Shown here: positions 51,611 through 63,697 of the stretch, piece after piece
Layout of the letters: each line of letters starts with the position of its first letter
Numbering within the stretch: the first letter of the stretch is position 1
From: Heliopora coerulea
Taxonomy: Eukaryota > Cnidaria > Anthozoa > Scleralcyonacea > Helioporidae
Assembly (NCBI GenBank): GCA_030142905.1
Contig: JASJOG010000045.1
Span: 1,094,501 to 1,158,500 of the forward strand
Direction of reading: 5' to 3'
Length of the DNA stretch: 64,000 nucleotides
Translations under genes and position numbers: made by a program
The notes under the pieces: generated by a model
Seen by the model: the letters and a program-made list of their open reading frames with translations, nothing else
What the model was told of the DNA's origin: nothing
Databases searched by the model: none

Positions 51611-53040
51611 CAGGTGGTGACGCATCTTGAGCCAGCGATATACTAATTTAGCAAATTTCATTGGGGTTAAGGTTGTCTGGCGCCCTCAAGCAAAATAGGG
51701 CCACGTGGTAACACTGACCTATGTACAACTGGACTGCTGTGCCCCCAAAAAGTGTCCCCAAGATTTTCCAAAAGATTACCCCCAAGAAGATGGCGTCATT
51801 TATGGGTTCTTGTGTTTATGACCACTAGCCGGTATTGTTGGCTCGGGTTATCGACGACCAATCAAATGTCGTATAATATTCTCCGGTCAACGCAGTGAAC
51901 CAAAAACTCGCTTACTTTTTGCTAATACATTCAAGCCAATAGTTCTTAAGCTTCTGTTTCCGTCATTAACGATAACTAGAGTTAGTAATAAAGGGAACAC
52001 TTTATGTACAAAACAATATTTTACAAAAGGACTCAAATTGCCAAAAATTTTGTTAAAAACGCAGATCAGTGGTCACTGCCACTAGCACAAGGATACACTA
52101 ATTTCAATGTTTCTTCAACTCAAACGTTACTTTTTTGGTCAATACCATTGATTGATGTCAGTTTTTCAGTAAAAACAGAGCTCATTGATTGGCATCCAAT
52201 TAAACCGGTGAGAACCAGGCAGGTTTTCTCACAAGCAAATGCAAGATATCAGCAATTTCATCCGGCCAATCTGATGAACACATTCAATGGATGATGTCTG
52301 GCCATTATTTCTAGACCTCGAATCAAGCTAGTTAATGCGATCTCATTGAAGGATCTGATTTCTCTCAGTGTTAAAAAGCGGGGTCAGGAATGGGAAAGCA
52401 GGAAATAGCAGATCCCAAGAGGTCTTACTGAATAAAATACTGATATGTAGGCTAATAAATCTAATTGAGAGACAGTTAAGTAAAACATCTTCTTAAGGTA
52501 ATCAAACTCAAACAGAAAAATCGGGTAGTAAGAAAAAATATTTAAGTAACGGTCAAGAAGAGTAAAAATCAAACATCTCTTTAAATTCATAGGGCTAAAA
52601 CTTTCAAAATTTTAAGCAGAACCGTGAAATACGGAAAACTGAAAGGTTAAATAAGAGAATTTAGTTGTCAGTTTTCTTAATCGATATATTAATGCAGTTG
52701 TCTTCTTAACAGATTTTTAAGTCTGAGGTTGATTACCTTCGGCTGATTTTTATACTTAAGTTAACGGTTACATATTTTTTGTTCGGTGTATCAGAATTTT
52801 GTAAGATAATCAACACCTCTTCACTAGCAAAGGTAGTTTCTTGCCAAAGTAGGTCATTCGTTTTAGTCTTTGTTTTACTGCCCTCCATGTACGAGATTTA
52901 CGCTCAAACTCTGAAAAACTCAAACTCGCTCAAACTCCTATGTAACTGTTCCTCCGAATTAGTAACCCTGTTCTCCGTTTTAGTTTTCATCCTACACATT
53001 GTCTCGCGCTTTTCTTTTCCTTTATCTCTTTCTTAACAGG
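51611..53040. other. Upstream of the zinc transporter
   Basis: No gene or clear promoter element. Possible promoter region of the zinc transporter; no TATA box seen near the presumed leader exon. Confidence 0.4.
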
Positions 53041-53860
53041 ATCAATCTTCTATTATTTTACTTTGGCCAATGTTACACGATTTTACTGTTCAAGGGGAGA
53101 CATTCTGCCATGAAAGGATTAAAGAAAATATTCCCAAAGAACTGAGATCTCATGCAGTTTATTGCTTCAAACAGGAACAATGTAGCTCGCTGTATGTTGG
53201 CCGAAACATGCCGATAACTCCACTCACGAGTTCCAGACCATTTGGGAATTTCCCTTCTTACAATTACGTGTGAAAAATACGTCAATCCTTCGTCAACCAG
53301 TATCCTATTACATCACCATGAGACAGATCATGGAAAAGACAGTCATATGATTCAAAAACCTAAACCTAGCCTGAACGAGATAAATGTTACAAAAAACGTG
53401 CATATGGAAGCTTGGTGACATTATAGACTATATGTGGAAGTTCCAGTGACGGTATTTGCTAGACGAACTCTGCATACCGTCATTCACTGAATATTAACCT
53501 TCTTTCTGTTCCAATTTCTTCACACTTATTTATTTCCGTTCATTTTGTCTCCATTTCCTTCTTCAACATTTAACTCTTACTCGCCCATATTTTCAAAGGA
53601 AATTATAAATTATTCAATCTATTCAAAATCCTTTTGAAAATCTATCAAAGCCAGTTCATATTATATTGCGCCTACATGCAAGTTTGGGGATTAAAGGGAT
53701 TATGCACATCTTTAACTTGATACTCACCTAGCTGAATGAGAGTAATAAGTATTCATAAGTTTACAAATAGATCTGTTTAAGTAATCATGTGATTTATTCA
53801 TTGATTCCCTAATGATGTTGCGAGACACAATGAAACAGTAAAACATTAAACATCATTTTG
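53041..53860 (+). pseudogene. Decayed Penelope-like 3' end with hammerhead relic
   Basis: The frame from 53070 encodes ERIKENIPKELRSHAVYCF and SSLYVGR, aligning with the GIY-YIG part of pair A ([18 protein letters not shown]). After a break comes a counterpart of the HHRDTDH motif (HHHETDH near 53315). Further down, ctaatgatgttg at about 53809, a short stem, and gaaacagt near 53832 are the decayed hammerhead (core G5 changed to A). Single copy, no inverted partner seen. Confidence 0.65.
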
Positions 53861-54626
53861 AAACAAAAGAATGGCTTTTTTACGAGTTTTATTCTCGGTG
53901 TTAATGCTCATTTACAGATGACTGGATGGTAGTAAAAGCAGTGGCCAGGCCAAGAAAGGGGAGTTGTGGGGATTTAAGCCCTCTGCCATACCTACAACGA
54001 ACTTGAGTTTCAATTCAATAATAAGCTCATGAACGTCATTGGACAATAGGGATCTTAAGAGTTTATCGACCACTGTGCTTGATACTTGTGATTAGTTTTA
54101 TGTCTCCTAAAACGCACCAGTTCTCCTAAAACAACTGTAGTTTCGGGTTGACTCTTAAGTAAGAGCTTATTTCACTCCGCGAGCAGACGTCGTCCTGAAG
54201 ACCTGAAAATGTACTGGGTGATGTTATATGCACAAGGACGGAAGTGTTGAGGATGTAATGGAGAATAGAAATTATTCATTCTCTTTGTTTTGCATGAAAA
54301 ATTCTTTTGTTTGGAAGGACACGTCGTTGAAGTTGACGTCGTAGATCTTAAGGTCCCTAATATCACAATCTGGCCACGTAGGGATCTTTGATTTGTGAGC
54401 TTGAAACCGCTCTCGGCATCGCGAATTCGCGATAAATCGTCGACACGTATGAAATGCTGAAATGAAGGTGTGAATGTCTGGGTAATTGTCAGCAAGATAT
54501 TGGACAGACGTCAATCACGGACAAACGTTGATTGTCCGATAAAGAGCGCTTGGCAGGCCATTGAGCATAGCCAGTGCCAAAACCAGTCGACTGTGGGTTT
54601 CTAGTCTTCGTATTACTCACTACTTT
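53861..54626. other. Unassigned
   Basis: No gene or repeat supported. Confidence 0.4.
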
Positions 54627-54885
54627 AGCTTGGTTCACACGAGCGGCATAAGCATAAGGACAAAATCATAACGAAAACAAAGCGTGATATCTCCTCAGGG
54701 TTTGCAAAAATAAGACGAGAATTTTTCTTTGTTTCGTCTTTTCTTCGGCTCTTGGCTTATGCTTGGAATATGATCCTATGATGATGATTACGACGATCCT
54801 TATGTCGCAGGCTTGACTTCATTCCTTTGATTTCCCTTTTGTTTTATACTTATGCTTACGCTTATGCTCACGTGTGAACCAGGCT
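54627..54885. mobile_element. MITE of the agcctggttcacac family, copy 1
   Basis: 259 bp with ends agcttggttcacac and gtgtgaaccaggct, and many cttatgctta motifs near the right end. About 250 bp shared with copy 2 at 55724. Flanks do not give a clean target duplication. Confidence 0.82.
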
Positions 54886-55723
54886 TTGCTGAGGATTATT
54901 AATTACAAAAATTACCATTCTTTTTCTGCAGCGAAACTTTCTCCCCAATGGTGTTTGATTGTGTTGCCGTCTATTGCATTTACCCGCGAACGCCCCCAGG
55001 AGAATCAAACGTCCAGTTCTTAACTGGGCCTAAACTGGCATTATTAATCCACATTAACTCTTCAAGCCATATATTTTCGCACTTCTTGTCGATTAAAATA
55101 CCCAAATAAGACCATGCCGTTTGAAGTTCAGTAAAATACCTGGAGGCTGGAGGCTCCAAAATTGACCTTAGTTCTATAAAACCACTCGAGTGAGGGGAAA
55201 AATGCCAAGTTATCATAAACTATCTATCCGTTTCTTCTTGTACATTAAAAATTCCCTAAATGGAAGTGAAATAGACCGACATATGGTTTTAAAAGGTACA
55301 GCACTTGCCATTACCCCTAATAAACTCTGTTCTTAAGTGATAAACTGGAGTTGTATACATAGGAAGATAGTACAGTTTTGGAGGTAATGAAAATTTGTAG
55401 TGGATTAAAGCTGCTCAACATTATAACCCCCAAAGAAAAATTTACGGCTACGGGCCTGAGTAAAAGTATATTAAGAAACAGATTGTTCATTGAAACAGTC
55501 TTGATAATTAGTTAAGTTAAAAATTCTCACAGAAACATGCCAAAGATGTAAGAAAGAATAAGGCAGCCAAGTAGCCAGCTGAGTGACGTAAACGCTAATG
55601 GTCAACTCCGAATGAGATAAGACGAAACGTCCAGCATTCGGCAATATTTGCCAGAAACAATCTTTTTCAGACTGTGTGGCCGCAAAAGGAGAACCCCCAC
55701 TAAGCGTGACAATGTTCAGGTAA
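54886..55723. other. Unassigned
   Basis: No gene or repeat supported. Confidence 0.4.
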
Positions 55724-55976
55724 AGCCTGGTTCACAAGAGCATCATAAGCATAAGGACAAGATCAATAAGAAAAAAAAAAGCATAATATCTCCTCTAGGA
55801 CTTGCGAAGACAAAGCAGCAAGAATTTTTCTTTGTTTCGTCTTCTGTTCGGTGCTTGGCTTATGCTTGGACTATAATCTTATGCTTATGCTTATGGCGAT
55901 CGTTAAGTCGCAGGCTTGACTTCATTCCTTTGTTTTGTCCTTATGCTTATACTTATGCTCACGTGTGAACCAGGCT
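55724..55976. mobile_element. MITE of the agcctggttcacac family, copy 2
   Basis: 253 bp with ends agcctggttcaca and gtgtgaaccaggct. Flanked by taa at 55721-55723 and 55977-55979. The 3-bp taa duplication suggests PIF/Harbinger or ISL2EU-type mobilisation. Subterminal cttatgctta repeats could bind a transposase. Confidence 0.85.
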
Positions 55977-57058
55977 TAAACTTTCAGCCAACTTTAGTTT
56001 CGAATCCTGGCTTCAAACCCTTGATAACAGTTGAAAGACCACAACAGTCTCCTGATTATTGTCAGATGACTTCTTCCTAAATACCTTCATATCGTAGTTG
56101 ATCAACAAAAACAATGCGTCTAGATCGTAACGACGTATTTCATGTTTTTTTTTTTGTAATCTGAAATTCATTGAATTCTTGAATTCTTCAAATTGAATTC
56201 CAGACTTACAAGGCAGAACCTACAATTGCCAAATCAAGAATATCAATCAGGCACAGTATACAATATACAATTTACTGGTATCAAAGGAAACAGTAAGTTG
56301 TGAGTGTTTTGTAGCCCTGAGACCGCATTTCTCATCTGATATAGAGCTTGGGTAACAAAGGCTGTCATGGGACCACAAAACTTACACAGCGATTCCCTTG
56401 ACGTAACAAAAAAATAGGATTTTGTTTAACACGAAGTGTTAAATGTCAAAAGAATACCTTTGATTCCCAGAGGAAACCTCTTTTACAGACATAAAAAAGT
56501 CCTCTTATTTCCATTTCAATTTTCTTTTACTTTTATTTTAAATTGATTTTGATATCCTATTCTTTTTTAATTTTAAAGAAGGGTTATTGAAGTGGGGGTT
56601 TGTAACATATTACACTTTTGCCGAATGCGAAGAATGCGTGTAAAGGCCGATCTACTTTGAATCAATCTTGCATACAGATGTTAGTCCTGAATGTGATTAC
56701 GTCTGAAGTGTCTTTCGAAGTGTCAGCAAGAATTGTGCCTTTAAAGAAATAAACGTGGCAAGCTGAAGAATCATGTGCAACTATTATGTCAAGCGGACCG
56801 ATCTTAACATGAGCCTGATTATGCTTCAATGGTATTCAGTGGCAAAGCTAAGAATAGCAACTGGTCATACTATGCAAATTTAACATAACCCAAGCATAGC
56901 AAATAGGTCATGTTATGCAAATAAGCAAATTTAAATCGACCTACGATAATCAGATATCAAGCCATATACCTCCACCAACATAATGATTACTATATAAAAA
57001 AGCAACATTTAGTTGTCAAGGAAGTAGTTACGTTAAGCTTGACAAGAAATTGCAGCAA
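55977..57058. other. Unassigned
   Basis: AT-rich. A short local repeat of tatgcaaat/catagcaaat near 56870-56940; otherwise nothing recognised. Confidence 0.4.
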
Positions 57059-57066
57059 AGTAATGT

Positions 57067-57946
57067 AGACTGTCCAACCATCCTGATTTCACGCAATTTG
57101 TCCCGTGTCCCGACCGACAACAGGTCGGGAGGACGAAAGTCCCGCTTTGGCGCCCCACAAATTTCTAAATCAATACACGTCAATTGCACTGTGATATAAG
57201 GAAATATTCTGAAGCTTTTGTTAGCGACACAAATATTTTATAATGCTACCCATGGAATTATTCACTTTGTCGAGCCCACAATGGATTCCCTTTGTGGAAA
57301 AAGTGATGTTGCATAAAGTATTGAGACAAATATAACGCTCGTCATAAATATAAGATACAAGTAGTATAATAATAGTAACACTTTAAAAGGTTTAATACTG
57401 AAGTCTTTTATGTGCCATTGGCGACACCCCAAAAGAAGGGAAAGTGTTTTTGCTCCGTTAATTCCAACAGGAAGAAGCAAGATTTCATTGCCGAAATTAG
57501 AATTGATTTTGGATTTTCGTCGTTGATGCCCTAACGTGACACTGTCAGTGACTTGTAGATATAAGCACTAGCAGTATATACCAGGGTTTTTTACATTTTT
57601 AGTGCAAAACCCTAATGTTCAGTCCATTCTGTACCAATGTACATAATAAACGTTAAATGGTTTTTTGTTTGAACTTCTAGTTTTGTTTACCACAACTTCT
57701 AGTCTTGTCTCCCGTAGACTTCCGTTGCTGTCCATTTTTCTCCTGCTCGAAAGTGCTTAAAATTGCCGCTAAAACTGCTCTCAAAATGCGGGAATTTCCA
57801 TTTCAGAGACCCAAGAATTTAAAAATTTCCCGGTGGAGTCTGCCCCCGGACTCCCTAGATAACTCGAGCTTCGCCCTCGCCCCTGACCGCTACGCCGTCA
57901 GAGATCAATGTCCCGACCAGGCACACCTCAAAGGTTGGACAGTCTG
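57067..57946. mobile_element. hAT-type non-autonomous element, 880 bp
   Basis: Inverted ends agactgtccaacc and ggttggacagtct, with an exact 8-bp target duplication agtaatgt (57059-57066, 57947-57954). The GC-rich inner ends (tcccgaccgacaacaggtcg; ctgcccccggactccctag) differ from the AT-rich middle. The open frame at 57705-57947 lies largely in this repeat and I do not call it a gene. Eight-base duplication indicates hAT. Confidence 0.82.
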
Positions 57947-57972
57947 AGTAATGTTACACCTCTTGCTGCTTA

Positions 57973-58543
57973 TTACCAGAAAATATACTATCATTAACGC
58001 CAACCTCAAACTCAAGAACGCAAAAATACATTCAATTTATTCAATCGACATTCACTAGCGTAGAAGAAGAACAATTTTATTTAAACAGGGGGTGCAAGTC
58101 ACAAAAATGTGATTTTCAGTGAGGCCCTGTAAGATAATACATCAATAAAAAAATAGAAATTATGCTATCATTAACGCCAAACTCAAATTTATTAAGGCAA
58201 AAATACATTTATTTTATTCAATCGACATTCACTAGCGTAGATATACAACCATTTACATCGAAAGGCGTTCTGTAGCGCCAAGAAACGACCATTAACACCA
58301 TTCTACTATACATTAGGATCAATAAAATTTCAATTACGCACGAAAATTATCTTGCCTAATTGAAGTTTTATTAACCCTAATGTATAGTAGAATGGTGTTA
58401 GCGGTCGTTTGTTGGCGCTATAGAATGCCCTTTGATGCAAATGGTTGCGTATCTACGCTAGTGAATGTCGATTGAATAAAATGAATATATCTTTGCTTAT
58501 AAGTTTGAGGTTGGCGTTAATTATAATATATTTTCTGGTAATG
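57973..58543. repeat. Foldback element, copy 2 plus a partial arm
   Basis: The unit at about 58155-58543 matches the foldback at 16221-16610 over its whole length, with the same self-pairing. A further left-arm fragment lies at 57973-58063. The two are separated by about 80 bases (58064-58140) that look like the 3' tail of a LINE (minus strand, ending aataaaattgttcttct). Confidence 0.75.
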
Positions 58544-59689
58544 AACAGCAAAAGGTGTAATAGTCTGTTTTAGGTAATTTCGGACACGTACAATAAATTT
58601 AAAGTGCCTCGAAAAAAAGGCGCACCCAATTTTGACCTCAGAAAATACTGAAAATAATTTTAAAAGGTAGCGTTCTTGGTTTGCCAATGTCTCGTCTCGT
58701 TACAAAAATATTCAGGGTTTTAAAACACGATAATCAAATGTTGTGTGACGCATATTCTCAGTGGATAAAAATAAATTTTATAAAACAGGAATATCGCTGA
58801 AGAAAACTGATAGAACCGGTAAAATCTACCAATTCGGTAGTATCTGGTATCCGGACTAATTCTACCGGTGTTTGCTGAAGTGTGCTGGGCTTCCTGCAAG
58901 CAAGAAGAGTAGAGCAAAAAGTGGTTTTTTATTGCGCCAGTCAGTAACTGCTGCCAAATTTAGAGCAAAACTTTTGAAATTGAAGTCTTAACCCTTACGC
59001 GGGTTTGGTTTTAGTTTCAAATAACTAAATTAAAAAAAAACAAAACAAAAAAAAAACACAAGATGGCTTTTAACTATCCGATATCTGGTTGTGTGCTATG
59101 CAGTTGAATCCGGGATCGATAAATATAGATTACATCATGGTAAATTTGTACGTGCAATTTTTTATATATGGAAAATGGCACAAGTGTCTCTATGGTGTAA
59201 CAGAAACATAAATGACGTAATCATAGCTGGAAAAAATGCCGAGCGGAAACACGAGGCGTAGCCGTGTGTTTTCAGGCATTTTCTCACTTGAAATGACATC
59301 ATGAATGTTTCTATGACAGTGCAGAGACACAAAAGCTATTCGAAACTTCTTCTTGGGTTTTTTCGGTCTACTTTATTTTTTGCAAACCACTAATATTTTT
59401 TTTCCAAATTCTCGTCTCGGGTCGAATTCTCAATATTCTTTTTTCTCATCAATGTCACTTCACTTTACTGTGCAGTAAAATGGAATGACTTCATGCTTGA
59501 TTCTGTTATCTGAGAGAAATCGAGGCGTATCCAATCAGAGCGTTCTTTGGATTCCTGCTTTTTTTTATGATTAATTTATATATACAACACACCATTGCTC
59601 TCACAAACATACCAAAATTGATATTTATCACCCTTTTCACATGTTTTATGTGTCAAGCTTGTACTTGACTTGATGTGATCCTGATAACA
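58544..59689. other. Unassigned
   Basis: AT-rich. No gene or repeat supported. Confidence 0.4.
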
Positions 59690-60310
59690 GAGTGACACTA
59701 TCTGGTATTACAGCTGTCTTGTTTTCTTCGAATCTCTAACAGCAAATTGTGACACTGGTATAAGCAGAATCCTTGTTTTCTCTATGGTGTCGCTTTGCTC
59801 GTATCTCTGACAGCAAATAATGAGACATTGGTATCACAGGATTCTTGCTTTCTTATCCTGTATCGCTCGTATAAAATGGCACGACTCTGGTACCACAGGG
59901 CTCTCATCTTTTCTTCATCTCTCAAAGCAAATAATATCTTTCATAGCAAATGATGACAGGATCCTTGTTTTCTTATCTCCCATAGCAAATGATGTGACAC
60001 TGGTATCACATGGTTCTTGTTTTCTCCTCATCTTTTATGGCAAATGATTTGACTCTGGCATCATAGGCTAAGGGTCCATGTTTTCTTAATGCAGTATCTC
60101 TCACACCAAATCAATGATGTAGCACCTGTAGCATGTCAGGGTCCTTGTTTTCTCTCCATCTTTCACAGCAAATGATTTGACTCAGGTATCACAGGCTTAT
60201 CTCTCATGGCAAATGATGTAACTCTGATATCGCTGGGTCCTCGTTTTCCCCTTATCTCTAAGCAAATGACATAACTCTGGTATTGCAAGGTCCGTGTTTT
60301 CTTTTCATCA
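59690..60310. repeat. Minisatellite, period about 50-60 bp
   Basis: Repeated units of the form atctctcacagcaaatgatg, then tgacactggtatcacagg, then tccttgttttctt. About ten diverged units. The short open frame across it has no significance. Confidence 0.85.
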
Positions 60311-61087
60311 ATTCACTAAGAAAAACCCAAACTGGCCAAAAATAATCACTGATGTGTCTCTATCAACATAAACCTTTCCATAGTGCAAGTATAAGAATAG
60401 ACTATTCAATATTGTGAAATGACAGAAAGGGTGATGTCATTCATCAAGTGCTACCATTCCAATGAAGTATGTTGTACAACTAAACCTGTAGTTAAATTAG
60501 TATTCTCAGTCTGAAAGCTTCAAAAATTCAAACAAACTTTTTGAGCTACAAGAAAACTATAAACAATCAAAGAATAGACTTAAAAATACTACTGCAAGGT
60601 TCGAATCAGCGGCTCAAAATTCGCAATTTGCGAAGGCAAAATTATATAATTTGCGAATGTCGGACGCTTTCCTAATGCACATATTGTTTGTCAATGGTAT
60701 GCAACTCCTGGCTAAATTGGTTCAGCATTAGACTGTTAATTTTTGCAATTCAGCTAACCCTACAGACATTCCTACAGGCAGCACTTTTTCATTTTATCTG
60801 GTTTGAAATTGACACCATGGGACCGGTTCGACGGGAATGAAACGAACTCCGTGAGATCAGTTAGAGGTGATTGCCTAAGGGCGTATTTGATGTAATCAAA
60901 CTAAGAACTTCTGAAGTGGGCGGGCGAAACTCCGATGTTTGAGAGTCAAATTACTTGTTTCTTGTCCCTTGAAAACTTTCAGAAAGTAAACTAGGTAAGT
61001 AAACAAGTCACTTCTCAGTCTTCAACGAGTTTTCCTTTAAAATCTTATTCTTATTAACTTAACTGTCTGGAATGTAGTCAGTGAGGT
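60311..61087. other. Unassigned
   Basis: No feature recognised. Confidence 0.4.
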
Positions 61088-62461
61088 GTGATGGAATATT
61101 CGGCAGAATTAAAAACGGTAGCTACAGAATTTAAGTGTTCCTTCACCAAAGAAATAAAAAATGGCAAAGTTGTGAGTATTAAACGTGATCTGTGCGTCAA
61201 CTATGAGAGTTGCCTAAGTCGCCTGCGGAACTTTACACCAATATGGGTCAGTAGTTTGAGGTCGGCCAAGAAGAATTCCGTTAAAAAGGATGTGAGCTGT
61301 GAGGCGTATTTGATGGCAGTCGATCTTGACTTGAAGGAAGCACTTGGGGCATTGAAGTACAATGTAAAAATGGTTAAAAGTTGTCCGACAGGTCAAGGTC
61401 TTGCGATAGATGGCCAAGATTGATAAAGAAGTCAAGCGTGTCTGCTTCAACTTTGTGTATTACTTGGCAGAGCAAGAGCGCCCATTGAGCGATTACCCTG
61501 CACTTCTTTCACTTCAACGAAGGGATGTTGTAAAGAAATTTGAGTGTTAGAGCAACAATCGACCGCTTGTGATGCAATAGCAAAACCGATGAAGGATAAC
61601 CTAGTAAAAGATTTAGTCGATACCAAGTATTACGCGCTTCTCACAGATGCTAGCACTGATTCAGGGGTTCTTGAACAAGAACTTATTTACGCCATATTCC
61701 TTAACAAATGTGGTCGTGCTGAAGTTAGATTTTATATTATCGAGATTCCAGACAATGCCAACGCTGAAAGATTCAAAGGTGCTGTAGAACTAGCCCTCAA
61801 CAGAGTCGGAATAACTGAATTTATTAGGAGTTTGTTTGGATTAAATGTTGACGGAACTAGTGGGAACAAGGGAATCCATGGAGGGCTCGAAGCCTTGCTT
61901 CGTGAATTTTCATTATGGCTAACCATTGTCTACAGCTTCAATTATCGGCTGGAGCTTGAGGAACGAGACGCATTCAAAGGCACATTCTTTGATGAAGTAG
62001 CTGAGAACTATGTTAACGAAGTTTTTCAATCTCTATCAAAAAGGCCCAAAGCGACTGCGTGAGTAACGTGAGTTTAGTAAAATTTTTGAAAAATCGGTGC
62101 CAAAACCTACCAAAGCTGGAGGAACAAGATCAGATGGAGGAACAAGATCAGATGGAAGGCCCATAAAATAATAGCTTTAAATGTAGTTCTTCAAAATTAT
62201 GGTGCACTGATCACCCACTTAGAATCACGACCCAAAACAGATTCTAGGGATGTTAAAAGAGCTGAAATTGCTGGGTTTCGGTTAAGAAATGGCAACATGC
62301 AAAATTTCCAGTGCATATTGGCTTGTATCTTGATATCCTTGCTCCTTTGAAAGTCCTTAACGTTGGCTTGTAGAGAGAGGACCACTATCCTGTCCTTGCT
62401 TTGTGCTGTCTTTTCAGCTTTATTTGGACGATGAGCAATCTAGCACTTCTTGTGGAAAATA

Positions 62462-63697
62462 CAGTCGAACCTGTATATAACGGCCCTGTATTAAGCGGCC
62501 AGTTTTCAAAGTCCCGATTTTTTTTTCTATAGAAATACTATATTTGTCACCTGTATTAAGCGGCCGCGGCCACAGTTTGCCTCTCCCATCTCTGTCTTTT
62601 GTTATTATTTTTACCTGTATTAAGCGGCCACCCTCGAAATGAAACCCGAGAATATTTAAGTAAACACGCATATCACATTTTATTCTGTTCAAGTGATCTG
62701 TCAACATTGTGAGCAAACAAAACATTTCCTATATAACTACACTGTATAACATTTATTGATTGTTAGCATGCAGTTCAGTGTCGCTATTCTCTACTCGAAA
62801 CTTCTCTTTAGCTAGGTTGTTCTTCAGCCATTTGATTGAAAATAGATCGCCTTCAAACGCATACTTGCAGGGATTTCCAGGCCATAACCTCCACCTCTGT
62901 TAACGCACTTGTCCTTTACAATAACTTTTCCGCTGTTTGTTGGCCGTTTCAAAAAATTTGGTTAGCCATGCCATCAACTTAGGGACAGGACCAATAACTT
63001 CGTAATTGTCCATCATTGCGTTAGGGTGAAAATATGGTTTTGAAGCAGTCTTGCGGCAAACAGATCTTGTTGATCTTGATTTACGTTTTTGGCGAGCAAC
63101 TGCCACAGCATTCGTGTCTTTTTTATTTTGCGGCTCTCGTTTCAGTTCAAACAACTCATCGACTTTCGGCTCCCAAATACCCATGCATGCATGGTACCCG
63201 CGAATATAAGAATCTACGTGAAAAAAGTTCCATAGACATCTTAATTTCAGACAGAATTGTAACAGTGTAGCGACAACAGAGTGTCATTCCAAGCTTCCGC
63301 TTGTGATGTAGCTGTCAAAAAGGCGACAAATGTGTTCTAATATTTAGCCGAACCCAAACAATACTGCTCAAGGGGCAGCCTGCGATTACTTTCGGACTTT
63401 ACTTCATCCACGATGTCTAATAGGAAGCGTGAATGTTATTCTCTCAGCGAGAGAATTGTTTTCCCTTAAGACATTAGGTTTATATATTCTATCGTTATTA
63501 GTACCTTTCATTTAAATGTTTTATTTATCATACAAATTGTTTGAAATAGTACTGCTTGTCTTATTCTTTTCTTGAATGAGGTGTTGGTGAAATTTGGCCA
63601 CAACCAAGTAGCCCCTCATTGAGTATTTTCGGTCATCCTGTATTAAGCGGCCACTTTTCAAAGTCCCGAGGGTGGCCGTTATATACAGGTTCAACTG
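62462..63697. mobile_element. Pogo-type element 2 carrying a HIRAN-like gene
   Basis: About 1236 bp with inverted ends cagtcgaacctgtatataac and, at the right, its near-inverse ending ttcaactg. The left flank is TA; the right flank is AA (one change). Inner repeats gtattaagcggcca. The ends are diverged from but related to element 1. No transposase; carries a HIRAN-like frame on the minus strand. It splits the ZNF862-like pseudogene. Confidence 0.85.
62753..63235 (-). pseudogene. HIRAN-like domain protein, second copy (broken)
   Basis: Minus strand: YIRGYHACMGIWEPKVDELF, then ELKREPQNKKDTNAVAVA, VIGPVPKLMAWLTKFFE and, after a frame change, YAFEGDLFSIKWLKNNLAKE. It aligns with the copy in element 1 ([64 protein letters not shown]). 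HIRAN domains bind 3' DNA ends in known helicases, but here it stands alone. Confidence 0.65.

Noticed and set aside
55648..55968. Plus-strand frame of 106 codons
   Set aside because: Overlaps the MITE at 55724-55976, and the translation follows its repeats; no family recognised.
59820..60047. Plus-strand frame of 75 codons
   Set aside because: Lies in the 50-60 bp minisatellite.
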